Assembly (NCBI GenBank): GCA_963573315.1
Contig: OY752140.1
Location: forward strand, 310,001-374,000
DNA: 64,000 nucleotides
Direction of reading: 5' to 3'
Source: Entomortierella parvispora
Taxonomy: Eukaryota > Mortierellomycota > Mortierellomycetes > Mortierellales > Mortierellaceae
Part shown: piece by piece, positions 20,625 through 32,311 of the stretch
Layout: each line of letters begins with the position of its first letter
How positions within the stretch are numbered: position 1 is the first letter of the stretch
Program-made: the position numbers and the translations under genes
The notes under the pieces: model-generated
The model's input: the letters and a program-made list of their open reading frames with translations, nothing else
Databases searched by the model: none
Told to the model about the DNA's origin: nothing

Positions 20625-21599
20625 GAGGGGACTTTTTTTTATGAAAAAGAAAATGGAGCGGTCAGTCAAATGTTCCATAGTATTCCCTCGCAAAAAAAAA
20701 CAAACACGCGCACATACAAAATACATTGCTAAATTGTAGAACACTCTTCGCTTCTGACTGTTGCAGTCGTCTGAAAAAAGTTGCTTCAAGATGACTCCAC
20801 CCACTTTTGACGTTCCATGTGAAGCGGAGGATCCGGATCAGGCACAGTCTCGGGAATATCAAAACAATGATCCTGTCTCAATCAACGCCAAAACTATGTG
20901 AAACGAGTTGCGTTAAAGAAGAGGAGGAATGAGCTTCTTCATCCTCTTTGATCTCGTTTTTAGCCTCTTTCTCAATCACGTCGGTGCTCGGACCCAATTC
21001 CTGAAAAATATGTTACAGTTTTTATTTCAAATTCTTTGATGTTTATGTTTTTGGTTTGTAGTTGTTTTTTTTTTTTTTTTGAAGGATGGGAGATGAGAAT
21101 GTCTCAGGGGGGGGGAAGACAATCCATTCATGTCCAGAGACCAGTCCGACAATCAAGGCTCGCGGCACAATTTTTTTTGTTTTTTTTTTTTTTTTCTTTT
21201 GTAGGTTGTGATCAAGGGTGGAAAGGGGTTCAGAGGGTATGGGTGAGTGGGCTTCGAAGAGATTGGGGCGTTAGAAAATGGATGGATCGTAAAATAGGCC
21301 GGAGAGACTGGTAGACAAGGAGCTCAGAAAGAAAAGGAAAAAATGAACGTAGCAGTTTAATGAAGGAGGGTAAAAGGTGAGGGGGTGGAAAGGGAGGAAG
21401 AGAGAAAGGGTGAGAGTGAGTGAGAGAGAGAGAGTGATTGAAGAACTCACAAAAAAGATCCAGCTTTTGGTTGTGAACAGAGGATGACAAATGCTTGAAA
21501 GGCAAGGACTAGATGAATAAGAAAAAGGAGAAGCAAGAGAAAAAGCAGCAAAGACAAGAAAAAAAACACAAAAAGAAGGACAGTAAAAGACCCTCCCCT
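20625..21599. other. Spacer with two candidate minus-strand exons and poly-T tracts
   Basis: This lies between the convergent Grainyhead and transporter genes. Poly-T runs occur at about 21065-21080 and 21171-21195, and a GA tract at 21420-21433. On the minus strand, two intron-bounded segments (21508-21451 and 21000-20878) could be alternative terminal exons of the transporter; they are entered separately. Confidence 0.5.
20878..21508 (-). other. Candidate alternative terminal exons of the transporter gene
   Basis: Segment 21508-21451 (58 bases) has an acceptor with a long pyrimidine tract (TTATTCATCTAG) and a GTGAGT donor. Segment 21000-20878 (123 bases) has a branch-like CTGTAAC, then ATTTTTCAG, and ends in TGA. 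Read from the phase-2 end of transporter exon 2, both stay open and the second joint is phase 0. This gives a 60-residue tail (after the shared Ser: PCLSSICHPLFTTKSWIFF, then an acidic ELGPSTDVIEKEAKNE stretch and the end LTQLVSHSFGVD) in place of the 45-residue tail from exon 3. The splice signals are seen; the link to the transporter is inference. They could instead be a separate short gene or 3'-UTR introns. Confidence 0.35.
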
Positions 21600-23232
21600 C
21601 TAATTGTTGGATATCCTGATGTTCAACAGTTCCTCGCTCTCCTTCTCTGACAATATTGGTCCATTGGAGGATGTCTGGGGGAAGGCTGGTGTTGGGGGTC
21701 GCATCCGTTGAGCCTTCTCGCGGAGATCAACATAGCTATTGTTTAGAAAAAGAGTCAACTGTGAGTCCATGCTTCAGGTTTTATAAACCCATCTCACGCC
21801 CCAAAGCTGCAAGGTCGTCGAGTCTTACCTGTAGCATGCTCCTCCAAGCAGAGTCATGATAATTCCCAATCCGTTCAAGAAGCCAATGGTGGTGTTGAAG
21901 ACCGTAACAGCGACGACAATGGACAAGACTTGTTTGACGTTGGCGGCGACGGTCATGGTGAGAGCACTGGTCTTCTTGTTGGCAGTGAACGAGACATAGT
22001 TGAGGAAGAAGGCAATGATACCGTTGACCAACAGAGCCAAGACCAGTTTTGTGCTCATCTCAGTCTTGCAAAATGAAACGACCTCGTCCAACTCGCCCTT
22101 CATCCATGAAAAGATGACAGTCTGCACAAAGGCCAAAGGACTCATACGGAGAAGCAAGTCGAGAGGATGGAGTTGAAGACGGCCGATCTGGATTCTGTTT
22201 GTGACCACAGTCTTGACAGCGGCGAGGACAGTGCCGAGAACTGTGAGGAAGAAGCCCATGGCGGTGTAGGAGTAATCGCCAACGGTGGCCATGTAGACTC
22301 CCAAGAGCAAGGGCAACAAGGAAAGATAGGTCATTGCGCTATACCTCTTGCCGAGAAACAGGATAGAGATTGCAATGGTGAAGACTGGTGTCATGGCCCG
22401 CACGACTTGATGGAACGCGACGGACACTTCGTTTCTGTTTCAGGTCGGGGGTCAAGTAAGGGAAATTGAGAGAGTATTGTTAGCTCAGACCCAGGGCAAC
22501 ACTCTGGTTCCCAAAAGAGACAAAGGGCAATTATCGAATCAGCCCCGGGGCAGGGGGTCTTCATTGTCTGCTTATCCAATATTGGATTACTGGATCTGTC
22601 CTTTTGATCACTGTTGTAGTTGATCCTGGCTTATTCTGCATCCGCGAGTTCCTTTTTCCGCTTGCAACAGCCATGACCCACTGACAACTGATGGTTTGTT
22701 TACAGTTGATGTCCAATGTCATCTGTCCGATTTGCTATGTTGCGTGTTTCCTTTTGGTTTCCGGGATCTTGCAAATCGGTTCTTCCTGTCTGCAGGAGCA
22801 GCTGATGTCCGTTCCTCGCCTCATTCTTCACACTGGATGCTGCGATCATTGAATAGGGGTAAGGGTAAGGGGCAGGGCAGTAAACAGTTCAAGAACTTAC
22901 AGTGACACGTTGCTGATAGCGATGTTGAGAGTGTAGAGGAACGAGAACATGAGCATGACCATGCTTTCCTGCTCGCCCAGCTGTGCTGGTGTGAAATAGC
23001 CCATCTTGGCCATGACGAGGGCGCCGACACCGGAGCAAAAGGTGTGGATACCAGTCAAGGTCCAGGGGTAACTGAAGCGGAAGGAGCTGAGGATGGCCTT
23101 GTTGTAGATGGTGAGGGTGAGGTTGAGCAAGAAGTACACGGCCAGCCACGAGTAGGACGTGTCGACCTTGCCAGGTCTACTGGGGGGTCCACCAGCGAGG
23201 TGTAGAGGGTGGGGTCTGTCCTTGCCAATCAT
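21600..23232 (-). CDS. Drug/metabolite-superfamily transporter, TPT type (SLC35-like)
   Basis: Predicted Golgi or ER nucleotide-sugar or organophosphate antiporter. Three exons give 357 residues: 23232-22901, 22434-21829, 21735-21600. About ten hydrophobic segments start at residue 28 (SWLAVYFLLNLTLTIYNKAIL). The diagnostic stretches FSYPWTLTGIHTF, SNVSLNEVSVAFHQVVRAMTPVF and GKRYSAMTYLSLLPLLLGVYMA match the TPT family, and TKLVLALLVNGIIAFFLNYVSF and KQVLSIVVAVTVF cover the second half. The N-terminal 27 residues are polar with Pro and His. The short tail from exon 3 is charged (SEKESEELL). The substrate cannot be told from sequence; the closest feel is the SLC35E group. The start ATG at 23232 is the first in frame. 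A TATA-like element lies about 165 bases upstream. The C-terminus may have an alternative form. Confidence 0.88.
22856..22877 (+). repeat. Quadruplex-type G-run in intron 1 of transporter gene
   Basis: On the plus strand, four runs of three or four G are separated by TAA, TAA and CA. It lies 24 bases beyond the exon 1 donor and is antisense to the transcript. The loops are all three or fewer bases, so it should be stable as DNA. Confidence 0.6.
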
Positions 23233-23396
23233 TGGAGTGAGTGTGTGTGTGAGTGAGAGAGTGAGAGAAGGAGTTTGTGTTGAGCGTTCGTTCCTGGGCA
23301 AGGAGTGGGGGTTGCTTTTCCTGTCGGTCTTTCTGGCCTGGTGGATGAGATGTCAAGTCCTTTGGGGATGAGGGAGCGAGGGTGATGCGGCCAGGC

Positions 23397-23404
23397 TATA
23401 AATA
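23397..23404 (-). promoter_or_regulatory. TATA-like element upstream of transporter
   Basis: TATAAATA on the plus strand (TATTTATA on the transporter's strand) lies about 165 bases upstream of the ATG at 23232, in an otherwise GA-rich segment. Orientation is ambiguous, so this is tentative. Confidence 0.3.
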
Positions 23405-23673
23405 CGACACTGATCTGGCGGCTTGCAGGGACAAGAGATTACGTCAAGAGAAGGAAGGCAAGTGAGAATCTAGAGTCGAGAGAGAAGAAGAGAAGAGGAC
23501 GAGGAAAAGGGGAGATTGGTGAGTTCATTTGTCCATGAACTGTTCCAGGGGAGGACCTGCCGCGGGCAGCAGCAAGCATCATCAGCAAACTCTGAGTGAC
23601 CACACGTTACAGAAGGTAAAAGGAAGAAGCGGGGAGTAGAGGCCAGGAGCAAAGAATATAAAAAAAGAACAGG

Positions 23674-23704
<31 letters not shown>

Positions 23705-24433
23705 GGAAAGAGAAGGGGCCGGGGTCGTGCAATAAGAAGAAGAAGAAGAAGAAGAACAAGAAGCAAAGTAGATGAGTTGCAAGGATGGAAGGGTAGAGAT
23801 GACGGCAAGGGGAGAAGGAAGAAAGGAAGAAGGATGGAAGGAGAGAGCGACAGGAACAACCAGCAACCACCACCACCACCACCACCATCCAAAACCAAAC
23901 TCAACCCACGCACGCACAATAATGATAATCCGCTTGTGCCCCCCCGCGGCTGATTCGTCGAGAACAAAGGGACCTGGACTCTTTCTTTGTTCCTGACTGA
24001 CCCCAATCTGTCCTCTCCTGCCCTCCCTCCCTCTCTTGTCCCCTTCTGCCGGTCCGCCTTGCCTCCGCCACAATGGACGCTGTGGTAGTCTATGTAGCTG
24101 TCTTGACTTTCACTCGGTCCCTTTGTGCTTTGTCCTGCCTCTCCCTCTCCTCCTTCCTCCTCCTCTTCCTCCTCTCTTGAATACATGTATCCCTCTTTTT
24201 CCTATTTTCTTTGGGTCCATGGCCGATTATTTCGGGCAAAATGGAGCTCCAGCCCGGCGCCACTGTTTGATTGTGTGGATGCTGCTACTGAACAGTACAT
24301 GTACTGCCTTCTCTCTGTCCCTGTCCCTGTCCCTGTCCCTGTTCCGGCATCGTTGGTCGCTCCTCCTCGTTCTCCTAATCCCTTCACTTGATACGGACAG
24401 ATAGGGCACGGGGCCCTCCAGTCGGACACTTTG

Positions 24434-24436
<3 letters not shown>

Positions 24437-24465
<29 letters not shown>
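24437..24465. repeat. Poly-T run of 29
   Basis: An uninterrupted run of 29 T lies in the spacer upstream of the transporter, not next to a visible mobile element. It could be a nucleosome-free DNA element or an old poly-A tail on the minus strand. Confidence 0.7.
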
Positions 24466-25429
24466 CCTTCTTTGATCCTCCGCCAACGGTTCCTGAGTGG
24501 CTGGACTGGAGGGGCCTGTCAGGTCCGAGATCCCTGGGCCGTTTATTTCTTTCCGGTCCAATGCTGTGCTCTGGTCCTGTTCCTTCCTGTTCCTGGCTGC
24601 TTCTGATGTAATCAAAGCACTCCAAAAGAGTGGAGGGTGCCACCAAAAACATGGTGGTGGAAATCAAAAACACAAGGTGGATTCAAGACAATCACCCCAC
24701 TACACACACCACTACCACATCATCAATACAAGCACTCATACACACGCTTGCTGAGAAAGAAGAGAAAGAAGAGAAAGAAGAGAAAGAGAGAAAGAGAGAA
24801 GAAGAGAAGAGAGCAGGCGATCGATCGACAACTTACTTTTTTCCTTTAACGGATCAAATTTGTAGAAGAGAAGAAAGAACAAAGAGTTTGCGCGGGTGAA
24901 TGTGAATGAGACAGAGTGTATGTGTGTGAGAGAGAGTGTGTGTGTGTGTGTGTGTGAGTGAATGAGTGAATGAATGAATGAGTGAGAGCTGAATGAAGAA
25001 AAGATGCTGGAAAAGAGACAAAGGAGAGAAGGAAGGGAGAAGAGGAGAGTGGTTGGAGTGAAGCAAAGAAGGAGAACAAAAAGAAGAAAAGAAAAGAAGC
25101 GAATCCTCGGGCCGCCTGTGGCTATGAATACCTCGCCCGCTCGATCGTCGTGATAAAGAAGAGACCATTGCACCATATCCTCCTGTTTGTTAGCCCACGA
25201 GGGATGGATCCATTCATCTTGCCATCATGGATCGGGAACCCTTTTCGCCCTTTCCTCGCGTCCGCTGCTCCTGTGCTGCCCCCTTTCCCTCCCAAGCTGT
25301 GCTCTGCTCTCATTTTCTCTTTGATCCTTTAATGCAGCAAACAGAAATGAATGAATGAACTGAGCACCGTCCGTTCGATTAACCCTTTTTCTATGTATTT
25401 CTCCCGTCTAGATATGATGATGGGCGAGG

Positions 25430-25432
<3 letters not shown>

Positions 25433-25467
<35 letters not shown>
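25433..25467. repeat. (TTGC)n tetranucleotide microsatellite
   Basis: Nearly nine perfect TTGC units lie in the spacer, with no gene around them. Confidence 0.8.
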
Positions 25468-27101
25468 GGGCACTACAAGGGTGCTCTTTCTCTCTTACTC
25501 TACTACTGCACTCTCTTCAAACCCCTTCTGCTTTTCTGCATTCTATTTCTTGGAATAGACTCGCTTGCTCGCTTCATTCTTTTCTCGAACAAAAACAGGG
25601 ATGTACCGTACCTTCTCTCTCGGTGTGAATGCTCATCGATGATTCGAAAAGCACATTCAGAATTGAACCCAACAACAGTCAACGGAACCGCAATAATCTC
25701 CTTGCAGTTCAAGGGTCTGTGAGACTGCATCAACGTTTACCCTTTCTTTTCTTTTTTCTTTCATTCATTCAACAAACACAACGACCGCAATGGCGCGATT
25801 GAGGAGCAGCAGCAGCAACAGAGGGGGGGCGAATGATATCGATTTTAGGGGAACGACAACGACTCGTCGCTGACTTGTCCGAGTGTAACGGTGCAACGAA
25901 AAAAGGATGGACCGTGTGCTCTCATCCATCGGATTCCCGACGTGCCCTGTCAAAAGAAAAACGCAACAGAGAGAGAGTTGAAGCGGATGATTGCGAGAGC
26001 CCCGCTTCACACCTTTGCGCTTCCTTGTTTTGAGTTTATTGCTTTTGAAATGGATTGACACTCCTTCCCTTCCATCGCAGACTCTATCGTGGCTCCCGAT
26101 CCAGCTGGTCTAGAGTCCCTTTTTGCATGGGGATGAAGGGATGCGATAAAGAGATGAGCCTTCTTTTTTTATTACTGCTGTACTGCTGTATCATTCCTGT
26201 TCCTGTTGGCATGTTCAAGACACACCATTGCGACATTCCTCCATCCACCTGTCTGAAAATAATCCTTTTCTAGACTCAAGATGGTCTGTCGCCTCCGCTA
26301 AGGTTCCCGGGTGCAGCAGGAGACAGAGAGCGAAAGAGAGGGACGCCAGGCCTGCAGTTCCCTGCTTGCACGCACGTGCACTTCCTTCCCTTGCTTGCAA
26401 TTGGAAATCCTGGGGACCATCATCGCAAATAACAGGATTCGAGCCAAGGAGCCGCTAGCCGGTAAAGTGGAATTGTGCAGGTAATTGTTGTTGCACCATG
26501 TGCAATTTTCAAAAGAGGTATCCGTCCCCTCATATTCTTCAAGCTCCCACGAAAAAATACATTCCCAGAGAAGGACATCTCTCCCAGCTGGACAAAAAAC
26601 TGTTTGTGTCCCTGACATCTGTCTTCCTCATTTCCGAGAACTCAAAAAGGGAGGCGTGTGAAGAACACTGGGAAGCGCGTCCTGTAGTCCACTGCCCGGC
26701 AACATCATGTCTGCACTCCAACAGAAAGGGGGCCTTGAATGTTTTACCACTGTTTGAAAACACCTACAGGAACAACAATGACCAGGGTTGCTTTGCTTTG
26801 TTCTTACCCAGTCATATCTTTTCCCCTTCAGCCACCAGCTATTTTTTGCCAAGACAGCAACAGTAGCAAGGCAACAAGGTCGAAAAGGGTCAATTGGACC
26901 AAGTGACCTCGGCATGACATTTTTTTCTTTTTTATCCCTCATCTACTTTTCTCCCTCTTCTCTCCTAGTTTACCCCTCTTCTCCATCCTCTCTCGCACTC
27001 GTCTCATAGACAGAACCTTACACAACTCCCCACAAGATCAAGAACAAGTCAGGAACCAGCGCTTTACTCATCTCTTCAAGGAAAAGGAACAACTTACAAC
27101 G

Positions 27102-28409
27102 ATGGCAAGCCAAGCACACTACTACGGAAACAACAAGCCTCTCCCTCAGGTCGGCTCTCCGTACCAATACCAACAGACCTACCAGCCGCAGCAGCGGTCA
27201 CAAGTACAACAAGCACCTTATCAGCAATACAATCACCACAACATGTATCAGCCATCATCACCCCGTGAACAGCAACACCAACAGCAACAATATCAGCAGT
27301 ATCAGAACGTTGTGCAGCAACAGCAACAACAACAACAACAACAACAATATGGACAACGACCATCGGGAGGGCAATACCAGCAGTCAGTTGCCGCAGTCCA
27401 AAGTTCTTTGAAGGATTGGTTTGACGCTGTCGATACAGATCGCTCCGGATCGTTGTCATGTGAGGAATTACAGAGGGCTTTGATGAATGGTAAGCAGCAG
27501 ACCACTCAAAACCAAGACAGAGACAGAGAGAGAGAGGAAAAAATGGACTGGTCAGGGCTTTTGGGATTACGTTTCGGGTCAAAAAAGTGATCTAGAAATA
27601 GCCATCGGAGAGAATTGGCGCGTCATGTTGTTCAGCTGTCGTGGATTGAAAACGTTTCAAGTCAACGGTCGATCTGCTTCTATATTGACAAATGGCTCGT
27701 GGCATTCTTCGTTTTTGAACGCTTTTTTTTTTTTTTAGGCGACTGGACACCTTTCAATGGTAAGGAAGGACAAAAATAACAAAACCACTACCATCGATCT
27801 GTTCAATATTCATGCATGCAAGGCAAAGCATGCACTCTCCTAACTCTTTCCTTCCCCTCGGTCTTCCCTTTTTTTATAATCTTTTTTTTCCCCTCTTGTG
27901 GATGAACAAAATGTGAACCACTCATAGTCGAGACGGTACGCCTGATGATGAACATGTTTGATCGGGACAATGACGGAACAATCTCCTTCAACGAGTTTAT
28001 TGGCCTTTGGAACTACATTGAGAAATGGAAGGCGTGTTTCCAAACCTTTGATCTGGACGGCTCCGGGACCATCGACACCATGGAGTTGCACAAGGCCCTT
28101 CGAGGTTTTGGTTATAATCTCAGTGAGCAGACCGTGTCCTTGATCGTCACCAAATACGATGTCCGAGGTCAAGGCGATATTAGTTTTGACAACTTTGTGC
28201 AGTCCTGTGTCACGGTCCAGACGTTGACCGATGCATTCCGAAGACTGGATCATCAGAACACTGGCGTCGTAACGATGACATACGAGCAGGTAATGTTGAG
28301 CCTCCAATCTGGATAAAATTTTCTTGGTAGATTCTACACGTTCTGACGATCGGCTTCTTTTGACATTTTCTTCTACTAGTTCCTGGGACTGGTTATCAAC
28401 AACCGGTAG
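27102..28409 (+). CDS. Penta-EF-hand calcium-binding protein (ALG-2/PEF family)
   Basis: Predicted cytosolic calcium sensor that binds membrane-trafficking partners. Four exons give 266 residues: 27102-27489, 27739-27759, 27928-28289, 28380-28409. Residues 1-100 are Gln/Tyr/Pro-rich, as in fungal Pef1 and animal peflin, with a long polyQ run. Five EF hands follow. EF1 has loop DTDRSGSLSCEE, EF2 DRDNDGTISFNE and EF3 DLDGSGTIDTME, all with canonical ligands. EF4 (DVRGQGDISFDN) lacks the final Glu, and EF5 (DHQNTGVVTMTY) is degenerate, as expected for the dimerisation hand. Exon 2 is only 21 bases and encodes GDWTPFN, the linker between EF1 and EF2 that is conserved in the family. It converges on the oxidase gene with 84 bases between stops. 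The start is the first ATG, after an A-rich leader. Confidence 0.92.
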
Positions 28410-28493
28410 TCACGAGTGGACGAGACTGGTGAACATTGGGCTGAGCAAGTTTAATAATAATAAAGTCACCCCCCCCCCCCCAGTATTTTTCGT

Positions 28494-30230
28494 CTACAAT
28501 CTAGCAGTCTCTACGAGTGGGAGGGGAAAGTCCTTTTCAGCTTTCTGGATCATCTTGAGCACTTCATAAGCGGTTCCCCAACTAGACTGATAACCTGCCC
28601 CGCCATGACCATAGTTGTGAGCGATCAACACGGGTTCTCCACATCCAGTGCCTATGAATGACAATAAATGGTTTTCTCATTAGAATTTTCCAACAAGGAA
28701 AGCTATGAAGGAGCAATGAGTGTAAACTGCACGGGACGAGGATGGATCAAAGAAGAGTAATTGAAGCTTACGTCCACGTTCGACCTCGACACGCACACCT
28801 CCAGTTCGAGAAGGTCGGAAGCCAACTTTTTGATCCACGATATCGAATTTAGACAAGAGGTCGTCATTCGCAGCGTAAGCAGCAGTTGATCCGGGCGTTA
28901 GGATCTTTGGATATCTGTGCAGAATGGTCTTGAGGATATGGGTTGTCTTTGCTCCACTCGCCACCTCATTGCTATTTACAACTGAGAGGTCAGACATGTT
29001 GCAGAAGGATTCTAGTAGTCAAGAAGAAAGAAGGCCCTTACTTTTGGTACGCCTCGTGAGAGCCACCAAGGATGACTTCTCCATTGGTTCTTGGGATCAC
29101 ATACATGATGGATCCGTTCTTGGCTACAGCGCGGTGCAACAACAACAAGGTGTCAGTTTTTTTGTTCTCTTTCTTTTTCACAGTCGAAAACCATGCAGAT
29201 CCAAACTTACAGATCCATGTCACTGTCTCGTGGATCCAGTTTGCGCGCACGACAACAGTCTGTCCTCTGGTCTGGTAGCACCTCATATCCTGCACGCCAC
29301 CCAAATGTCTAGCTTGGAATCCTGTGCAATTGACAATGATCTTGACTGGTTTGTGTATTGTACCAACCCACAAGGCTGCTTCAGTCACATGAGACAGCTT
29401 CCGATGCTGAATATGACCTCCCTCAGCCTTGAAACGGTGCAGCAAGAAAGCAAGATAAATGGACGGGTGGATGACTGGCGTCTTGTAGGAGTATGCAATT
29501 GGGAATTCGCTGGTAGCAGGAATTTGCTTGAACTGTAAAAAAAAAAGGGAAAAAATGTGAGTCATTATAGCCTTTCTTCGACACGGGTTCATTGAACGTC
29601 TCCATTGAACCGGAAAGAGTGTCCTACATCGTCAACAATAGCAGACCACCATGGCAAGCGATCGTTGTGTCCCGTGGGGTTGAAATCAAAGTAATCAATG
29701 GCATCCCGGATCCTGATTCCTGAATGAGGATCCTTCGCTAGCTCCTTGAATGTCTTGTAGGAGATGGTATCAAATTCTAGATGAAAGAGAATATCCGAAT
29801 ACCCGAAGACGGCAAATGATTTGGTTAGTCATGCCATTGAGCCAAGGATACCTCATCATTACTTCAAAACGTTGACCTGGTCAGACATACCTTTTGCCCG
29901 TTGATCATCTTCGTCACACATGGATCTCCAGTGGGCGCCTGCCTTGGGAGAGGCGTAGTCGGGCTGATGTTCATCCCAGGGAAAGTCGGCAGAGATGACG
30001 GTTACGTCTGAAGTAAGGACAAAGGAAGAACAAGAATATGTGGTTAGCGGAAATATCATCGGGCGGGCTTGTTGGGAGGAGACAGCTTCTTCTTCTCCGT
30101 TGGCGGAGTTGTGGTGGCGTCTCACGGTACCATAGCCGTTGCACTGGAAAAGGAGTGCGGTGGTGAGGCCAACGACGCCTGCACCGATGACGACGACGAG
30201 GGGTCTGTCGTGGTGAGAATGAGAAGGCAT
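28494..30230 (-). CDS. D-amino-acid oxidase (DAAO/DASPO family), probably peroxisomal
   Basis: FAD enzyme that oxidatively deaminates D-amino acids to 2-oxo acids, ammonia and hydrogen peroxide. Seven exons give 375 residues: 30230-30131, 30007-29891, 29776-29628, 29532-29211, 29123-29042, 28971-28772, 28651-28494. The N-terminal Rossmann motif is VVVIGAGVVGLTTALLF. Family blocks follow in order: DVTVISADFPWD, SPKAGAHWRSM, IVNCTGFQARHLGG, YQTRGQTVVVRA, MYVIPRTNGEVILGG (with the active-site Tyr region), VGFRPSRTGGVRVE (with the substrate-carboxylate Arg) and HNYGHGGAGYQSSWG near the C-terminus. The last three residues, ARL, fit the peroxisomal PTS1 pattern. D-amino-acid and D-aspartate oxidases cannot be separated by eye. 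The DDQRAKEFDTISYKTF join was checked by phase. The start follows a short leader downstream of the CT repeat. Confidence 0.93.
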
Positions 30231-31146
<916 letters not shown>

Positions 31147-32298
31147 ATGGTCACGATCGATATCCTACCTGCAGAAATCCTAGCCGACATCTTTCTGCAT
31201 GACGGTCTCACCGATATTGCTCGCCAGGTCTGCCAACGCTGGCGAGGGATCGCCCTTCCCCTCTGGCTTCGGCGTCTCCATCTCCACCCCAGTGACCCCT
31301 TCAAGGACAAGGGCATGCTGCAATATCTACAATCTCTCTCTTATCATGACAGGCTCTTTATTCGCGCCTTGGACATCACCTCTCATAGAGACTTTGATTC
31401 TGGCAGCAACAACGTCGTCTATGCCGACATTGCCGACTCGGCCAGTGTCCACAACGTTCTCTTGATTCAATCTCTTCTCGGCGGTTGTATCTCGGATCTC
31501 GCTTTGACAGATACAGGATGGGCACCCGAGAGCTTGATCGATATCGTTCAAATGTCCTTGATGACCACGAACCACCTTCAACAATTTCAACTCTCGCTCT
31601 TCAAAGTCGAGTCCTTTCTCCTCTCTGATCTCATGGACTCGTTGACTCGACTCTATCAGAGGGATCAAGGGACTTTAAGGTCCTTAGTCTTGGATCTTGC
31701 ACAACCTCTCCCGACTGATCAATGGCAGGCCATGGCTGGTTGCACAGAGCTCCAGGATTTTCATTTGGGATTGTATCGATCCTCGGAACCGATCTTGACC
31801 GATATCTTGGTCCGCATTCTTCCACGATGGACCTGTCTTTCGTCCCTGTACCTATGTCAGCCGCGGTCCCTTACCCCAGGGACAGTGCGAGCTCTTTACA
31901 AAGATTTGCCACGGCCGGAACAACTGTATGAATTGCATTTAATCTTTGAAGCCTGTCAGGCGGCCCTGTACGAGGACGAGTTTCTGAAAATGATTCGGGC
32001 CATGCCCAACCTGAGAACATTAGAGGCCCACTTGGATTGGACGGATCAGATGATGCACCAGGTGGCAACGTCGTTGAAGGATCTGCGGCGACTATCGATC
32101 ACGTGCTCCAGTGCAGAGTTTACATGCTGTGGGATCCGGGAGGTGGCATGGGGTCAAGGGTTCGAAAAGATCAATATGAGGACGTCTGGCAAAATCTGGA
32201 GGGGGTTTCTGGATGCGATACGAAAGCGGTCTCGAAGGGTTCAGATCTTGGTCTATGGGTCTATGAAATGGGGTGGATCCGTGGACGAGTGGGAGTAG
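31147..32298 (+). CDS. F-box protein
   Basis: Predicted substrate receptor of an SCF ubiquitin ligase. It is a single exon of 383 residues. The F-box lies at residues 3-45 (TIDILPAEILADIFLHDGL, then IARQVCQRWRGIALPLWLRRL), with the usual Leu-Pro, Ile-Phe and Val-Cys-Arg-Trp spacing. The rest resembles the loose leucine-rich arrays that follow F-boxes in this fungal group (for example LRSLVLDLAQPLP, LRTLEAHLDWTDQMM, LKDLRRLSITC), but no regular repeat period can be fixed. The frame is open upstream to about 31054, but the first ATG is at 31147, right before the F-box, so that start is used. The last 30 residues are basic then acidic (RKRSRRVQILVYGSMKWGG). Confidence 0.8.
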   Translation: MVTIDILPAEILADIFLHDGLTDIARQVCQRWRGIALPLWLRRLHLHPSDPFKDKGMLQYLQSLSYHDRLFIRALDITSHRDFDSGSNNVVYADIADSASVHNVLLIQSLLGGCISDLALTDTGWAPESLIDIVQMSLMTTNHLQQFQLSLFKVESFLLSDLMDSLTRLYQRDQGTLRSLVLDLAQPLPTDQWQAMAGCTELQDFHLGLYRSSEPILTDILVRILPRWTCLSSLYLCQPRSLTPGTVRALYKDLPRPEQLYELHLIFEACQAALYEDEFLKMIRAMPNLRTLEAHLDWTDQMMHQVATSLKDLRRLSITCSSAEFTCCGIREVAWGQGFEKINMRTSGKIWRGFLDAIRKRSRRVQILVYGSMKWGGSVDEWE

Positions 32299-32311
32299 AA
32301 CGATAGATAGA

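Larger units (their letters stand above)
23233..27101. other. Gene-free spacer, 3.9 kb, rich in simple repeats
   Basis: This is a divergent spacer between the transporter and the penta-EF-hand gene. It contains a GA tract (23670-23700), AAG repeats (23738-23765), CAC repeats (about 23868-23886), a run of 29 T (24437-24465), GAAAGA repeats (24758-24800), GT repeats (24931-24955) and TTGC repeats (25433-25467). The last 100 bases are the probable leader of the EF-hand gene. No supported gene was found on either strand. Confidence 0.55.

Noticed and set aside
20764-20901. Plus-strand acceptor followed by a 37-codon ATG frame
   Set aside because: It overlaps the better supported minus-strand exon, has no upstream donor, and the Grainyhead gene already ends properly at 20624.
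26400-26470. tRNA-like segment (GATTCGAGCC)
   Set aside because: The putative T-loop has no complementary stem on either strand, and no D arm or anticodon arm fits at the right distance.
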